Shown piece after piece: positions 15,904-19,086 of a DNA stretch of 19,086 bases (position 1 is the stretch's first letter; every line of letters begins with the position of its first letter). Below the pieces are notes generated by a model. It was not told the origin of the DNA. It saw nothing but the letters and a program-made list of their open reading frames with translations, and did not search any database. The position numbers and the translations under genes were made by a program. This DNA comes from an uncultured bacterium (GTDB lineage Bacteria > Edwardsbacteria > AC1 > EtOH8), in assembly GCA_937958665.1 (NCBI GenBank), contig CALGNM010000380.1:1-19086 (forward strand), written 5' to 3'.

Positions 15904-16003
15904 AGACAATAAGAATTGCAAACCATCCGTTGTAGCCGAAGATTCGGTCTGTGCAGAGCACAGCACGCGCCATCCCGCTCTACGGCTAAACGCTACGCTA
16001 GAG
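15453..16003. mobile_element. Possible solitary integron-type gene cassette
   Basis: A GTTAGCC at 15453-15459 matches the integron core site GTTRRRY at 6 of 7 positions. An attC-like structure ends at 15997-16003 where the core reads GCTAGAG. If a cassette inserted at a secondary site, its own core would be G plus TTAGCC. That core pairs at 5 of 7 positions with the inferred R'' box TGCAAAC. The enclosed DNA carries one small gene of lower GC. In this model the ATG at 15451 is partly host-derived and Met30 (15538) is the more likely native start. No integrase is present in the window. Confidence 0.3.
15917..16003 (+). repeat. attC-like imperfect inverted repeat downstream of the foreign gene
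   Basis: Order seen: TGCAAAC (15917-15923, R''-like), 5-base spacer, GTTGTAGCCG (15929-15938, L''-like), 44-base centre, CGGCTAAAC (15983-15991, L'-like), 5-base spacer, GCTAGAG (15997-16003, R'-like). The L arms pair fully except for one unpaired G at 15932, the position where known attC sites carry an extrahelical base. One more outer C-G pair (15928/15992) is possible. The centre holds a perfect 6-bp hairpin, CTGTGC/GCACAG (15949-15963). The R boxes are degenerate: GTT is GCT at the right end. Total 87 bases, within the usual attC range. Confidence 0.42.
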
Positions 16004-16040
16004 GTAAAACACGTAATAACAACAGGCCACCGCCAACTCT

Positions 16041-18770
16041 ATGCTCAACCCAAATCCGTCCCTGCCGGGCAGGAATTTTCGGCGGCCGCTAATAGACCTG
16101 CGGAGCACCTCCGAACGGGACCGCCCGGCGGTGGGCAATAAGGCGGCCAACCTGGCCCGTCTGGCCCGGGCCGGGTTCAACGTCCCCCCGGGCTTCTGTA
16201 TCACCGCAGAGAGCTTTAAGCAGGCCCTGGCCGTCGGCGGGGGCAATGGGCGGATCAATGACATGCTGGACCGGCTGGCCCGGGCCGGAGGAAGCGATTG
16301 TGAGGCGGTCGGACGGGAGATCGCCGGGCTGGTCTCGGGGTTGCGGTTGCCCGCGAAACTGGCCGATGACATCATTGCCCGGGCCGGGCAGCGCTCATTG
16401 AGAGATGGCCCGCTGGCCGTTCGTTCCTCCTCCACCATTGAGGACCAGCCGGGGTTGTCCTTTGCCGGACAGCATGACAGCTTTCTGGGCCTCAGGGGCG
16501 GCGAAGAATTGTTGGCCGCGGTGAAAGCCTGCTGGGCTTCCTTGTGGTCGCCCCGGGCCCTGGCCTATATGCTGCAACACGGGATCGATCCCCGGGCCGC
16601 CGGGATGGCGGTGGTCGTCCAGCGGATGGTGGAGGCCGATTTCTCAGGCGTCATCTTCACCGCCAACCCGGCCAACGGCCTGCGCTGGCAGATGCCGGTC
16701 AATTTGGCCCCGGGCTTGGGGGAGGGCCTGGTCTCGGGAAGGGTCCAACCCCGCCAGCTGGTGCTGGACAAAAGGAGCCTTTCCCCCCTTCCGGGGTCCG
16801 GCAGCCCGGAGGGACTGCCGGACGGCCGGGCCCTGCGGGAGCTGGCCCGGACAGCTGTCCGGATCGAGAGGCTCTTCGGGGTCCCGCAGGACATCGAGTT
16901 CTCCTGGTCCGCGGGACGTCTGCACCTGCTGCAGGCGCGACCCGCCACCGCCCTGCCCAATCCGGCGACTCCCTATCCGGTCACCTGGGGAAATCCGGCC
17001 AACCGGGAGCTGCTGGACGAGGGGCCGGTGTTCTGGTCCAACTGGAACACCCGGGAGAACATGCCCTATCCCCTCAAGCCGCTGAGCTGGTCGTTCCTCA
17101 ACGACCTGTTGTTTCCGGCCATCTTCCGGGTGATGTTCGGGACCAGCCCAAAGTCGCCGCTGTACCGGCATTGCTTCATCATCGACCTGGTGAACGGCCG
17201 GGCCTACTGGAACATGAACCGGCTTTACGGGCACCCTTTCTTCGGTTCCTTGATGCGGCCTCTGCTCAAGCACCTGGACCGGGAGGCCTACAAAGTTTTC
17301 GAAGGCCTGCTGAGCGGCGGTCGGCTGACACCCCGCCGGCCCAGGGTGTCGCTCCCGCGGATGGCCCGGGAGTGGCTGACCGCCCTGGTCACCTGGGCCG
17401 GCTTTCCCTGGCTGGCCGGCATTTCCTCCATAGAGAGGAACTGCCGGAACTACTGGAAGCGGGCCGAAGGCTACAACAGCTTTCCCATGGAGGGCCTTTC
17501 CAGCCTGGAGCTGTTGGGCCGGGCCCGGGCGTTCGGATATGAGACGGCCGCGGTCGCCTTCCCCATGCTGATGGTGGCCGGCAAGGCCCTGTGGGGAATG
17601 GAGCTGGTCGGGCGGCTGACCTCGCGCTGGAAGGACCTCAACCTGGATCACCTGCTGGCGGCCATCCCGGGCAACAAGACCACCGAGGGGGCCCTGGAGC
17701 TGTTCCGCCTGTCCCGAATGCCGCCCCCGGCCCGCCGGCTGTATGAGGAATGGGACGGGGAAGATTATCTTGGGCTGGAGGCTGCCCTGGGGGCGGAGGC
17801 CGGGGGCCGGGAGCATCTTTCACGACTGCGGGTTTTCCTGGACCGGCACGGCCACCGCGGACTCAAGGACCTGGATTTCGCCCATCCCTCCTGGGGGGAG
17901 GACCGCGGCTATGTCCACCGGATGATCAAAAGCTACCTGGAGTTCGGGCCGGATGACAAGGACCCCCTGGCGCAGTACGAGGAATCCAGACAGCACCGCC
18001 TGGCCCTGACGGCCGAGATAGAGCGAAGGTTGGGGAGGTCCTTTGCCGGGCCGATCAAGGTTGGACTTTTCCGATTCGGCCTCAAGCTGGCCCAGAACCA
18101 TTTTCCCCTGAGGGAGAACGAAAAGTATTACGGCCTGCGCTGTTTTCCGGGCAGTCGCCGCATAGTTTTGGAGATCGGCCGCCGCTATCAGCAGGCCGGC
18201 CATCTGGAGCGCCCCGAGGACATCTTCTATCTGACCGTGCCGGAGATCGAAGGCTGGGAGGCGGCCGGCGGGCCACCCCCGGGGAGGCTGGCCGGATTGG
18301 TGCGGGAACGCCGGGAGATATGGCAGGCCCAGGTTGAAGTCCAGCCTTCCTTCGTGGTCCGGAGCGACGGGGCCAATGAAAAGTTTGGTCCGGAGGGCGA
18401 GAACGAGGCGGGAAAGCTCAATGGGGTGGCGGCCTCGCCCGGCATGGTCCGGGGCCGGGCGCGCGTCATTCGGGAGCCCGGAGAAGCCGGTAAATTCAGG
18501 AAGGGAGAGATCCTGGTGGCTCCATATACCGAGCCGGGTTGGGCCCCGATGTTCCTGCTGGCCAGGGGCCTGGTGATGGAGGTAGGCGGGTCGGTATGCC
18601 ACGGGGCCATTGTGGCCCGGGAGTACGGCATCCCGGCGGTGGTGGGCGTGGCCGGGGCCATGGCCAGGATCAGGGACGGAAACGACATAACGGTGGATGG
18701 GACTCGGGGTGAGGTGACCATAAATGACGCATCAGACGACACTGATAACGAAAAGGAAAGACATGCCTAA
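16041..18770 (+). CDS. PEP-synthase/rifampicin-phosphotransferase-like dikinase family enzyme
   Basis: A 909-residue cytoplasmic enzyme of three parts. Residues about 25-305 form the ATP-grasp domain, with VGNKAANLARLARAGFNVPPG (31-51), VRSSSTIEDQPGLSFAGQHDS (127-147) and the closing IEFSWSAGRLHLLQARPAT (285-303). A large substrate-binding domain follows (about 310-785), with ENMPYPLKPLSWSFLN. Residues about 790-895 are the swivelling phosphohistidine domain GGSVCHGAIVAREYGIPAV with catalytic His854. ATP-binding, variable and C-terminal His domains in this order, and a length near 870-910, match rifampicin phosphotransferase, which transfers the ATP beta-phosphate to rifampicin. Many family members have unknown substrates and the middle domain is divergent, so the drug is not established. 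No PEP-synthase TIM-barrel is evident. The Shine-Dalgarno is poor. The end overlaps queF by 8 bases. Confidence 0.82.
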   Translation: MLNPNPSLPGRNFRRPLIDLRSTSERDRPAVGNKAANLARLARAGFNVPPGFCITAESFKQALAVGGGNGRINDMLDRLARAGGSDCEAVGREIAGLVSGLRLPAKLADDIIARAGQRSLRDGPLAVRSSSTIEDQPGLSFAGQHDSFLGLRGGEELLAAVKACWASLWSPRALAYMLQHGIDPRAAGMAVVVQRMVEADFSGVIFTANPANGLRWQMPVNLAPGLGEGLVSGRVQPRQLVLDKRSLSPLPGSGSPEGLPDGRALRELARTAVRIERLFGVPQDIEFSWSAGRLHLLQARPATALPNPATPYPVTWGNPANRELLDEGPVFWSNWNTRENMPYPLKPLSWSFLNDLLFPAIFRVMFGTSPKSPLYRHCFIIDLVNGRAYWNMNRLYGHPFFGSLMRPLLKHLDREAYKVFEGLLSGGRLTPRRPRVSLPRMAREWLTALVTWAGFPWLAGISSIERNCRNYWKRAEGYNSFPMEGLSSLELLGRARAFGYETAAVAFPMLMVAGKALWGMELVGRLTSRWKDLNLDHLLAAIPGNKTTEGALELFRLSRMPPPARRLYEEWDGEDYLGLEAALGAEAGGREHLSRLRVFLDRHGHRGLKDLDFAHPSWGEDRGYVHRMIKSYLEFGPDDKDPLAQYEESRQHRLALTAEIERRLGRSFAGPIKVGLFRFGLKLAQNHFPLRENEKYYGLRCFPGSRRIVLEIGRRYQQAGHLERPEDIFYLTVPEIEGWEAAGGPPPGRLAGLVRERREIWQAQVEVQPSFVVRSDGANEKFGPEGENEAGKLNGVAASPGMVRGRARVIREPGEAGKFRKGEILVAPYTEPGWAPMFLLARGLVMEVGGSVCHGAIVAREYGIPAVVGVAGAMARIRDGNDITVDGTRGEVTINDASDDTDNEKERHA

Positions 18771-19041
18771 GAAAAATTACGGACTGACCATGTTGGGCAG
18801 GAAGGTGGCCAACCCAACCGGGAGACTGGAGGCCTTCCCCAACAAATACCCCCGGCGGGACTACCAGGTGGTGCTGGAATCGGCCGAGTTTACCGCGGTC
18901 TGCCCCATCACCGGGCAGCCTGACTTCGGGACCATCACTATTAATTATGTGCCGGACAAGCTGATCCTAGAGTCCAAATCTCTCAAGCTGTACTTGTGGA
19001 CCTATCATAGCCGGGGGATTTTCCACGAGGAGGCGGTCAAC
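18763..19041 (+). CDS. queF: NADPH-dependent 7-cyano-7-deazaguanine reductase QueF, 3' end cut by the contig edge
   Basis: 93 codons are visible before the adapter. QueF reduces preQ0 to preQ1, the base inserted into tRNA at position 34 on the way to queuosine. FTAVCPITGQPDFGTITI (43-60) contains the catalytic Cys47 and Asp54. ESKSLKLYL (70-78) is the NADPH/substrate motif, and GIFHEEAVN (85-93) carries the conserved His-Glu that binds preQ0. Spacing fits the short, unimodular B. subtilis-type enzyme (165 aa), so about 70 residues are missing. AAGGA at 18753-18757 is a good ribosome-binding site. The ATG lies inside the last codons of the upstream gene, so the two are translationally coupled. 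Confidence 0.96.
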
Positions 19042-19086
19042 AGATCGGAAGAGCACACGTCTGAACTCCAGTCACCGAATACGATC
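19042..19086. other. Illumina TruSeq adapter remnant (artefact)
   Basis: The final 45 bases are the standard TruSeq read-1 adapter (AGATCGGAAGAGCACACGTC...), then index CGAATACG and the first bases of the P7 tail (ATC). Genomic sequence ends at 19041, in the middle of queF. Confidence 0.98.

Noticed and set aside
15917-16003. tRNA gene or tRNA fragment
   Set aside because: The pairing does not give a cloverleaf. There is no T-arm GTTCGA-like motif and no acceptor stem of 7 bp.
16644-17816. 390-codon minus-strand frame and other long frames inside the PEP-synthase-like gene
   Set aside because: Pro/Gly/Gln-rich shadows of a 909-codon gene with clear catalytic motifs.
12206-18770. Antibiotic-resistance island
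   Set aside because: Two genes resemble drug-modifying enzymes, but substrates are not established and there is no integrase, transposase or regulator in the region.
1-19086. 45-bp perfect terminal inverted repeat suggesting a transposon or linear element
   Set aside because: Both copies are Illumina TruSeq adapter with the same index; technical origin.
1-19086. CRISPR array or IS element
   Set aside because: No regularly spaced direct repeats and no transposase-like protein were seen on either strand.

Overview
The window is 19 kb of GC-rich DNA from what is most likely an uncultured Gram-negative (diderm) bacterium. It encodes several exported or outer-membrane-type proteins: two beta-barrel paralogues, a DUF3078-like barrel and an SLBB-domain protein. 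Affiliation with an FCB-like or candidate phylum such as Edwardsbacteria/TA06 is only an impression from protein style. Both termini are Illumina TruSeq index-adapter sequence (1-46 and 19042-19086, same index, inverted), so this is an assembled contig whose two end genes are cut by the library adapter, not by biology.

Minus-strand block (8114 down to 47): two tandem paralogous proteins (beta-barrel, two carboxypeptidase-regulatory-like domains, Pro/Ala linker, TPR), a small SLBB protein, then glutamyl-tRNA synthetase (gltX), glutaminyl-tRNA synthetase (glnS), and a PAP2/Aur1-type membrane phosphatase truncated by the contig end. Two perfect GC-rich palindromes without U-tracts lie after the SLBB gene and after glnS.

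Plus-strand block (8330 to 12176): mnmE (wobble-uridine modification GTPase), a DUF3078-like outer-membrane protein, an MscL channel with a C-terminal zinc ribbon, a strong intrinsic terminator, then a secreted coiled-coil/TPR protein. A 215-base divergent region with candidate promoters and an orphan intrinsic terminator separates the two blocks.

Plus-strand accessory block (12206 to the right end): a SAM methyltransferase, an aminoglycoside 6'-N-acetyltransferase-like GNAT, a RimJ/RimL-type GNAT and a secreted serpin are tightly packed, with ATGA overlaps between the first three. Then comes a compositionally distinct small gene with PD-(D/E)xK-like residues. It is followed by an 87-base imperfect inverted repeat whose layout matches an integron attC site, including an extrahelical base at the canonical position. 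After it lie a rifampicin-phosphotransferase/PEP-synthase-like enzyme and the start of queF (queuosine pathway), cut by the adapter.

Four genes concern tRNA charging or wobble-base modification (gltX, glnS, mnmE, queF). The most novel observation is the possible solitary integron-type cassette at about 15453-16003. No tRNA, rRNA, CRISPR array or IS element was recognised. No gene-free stretch exceeds 300 bases.
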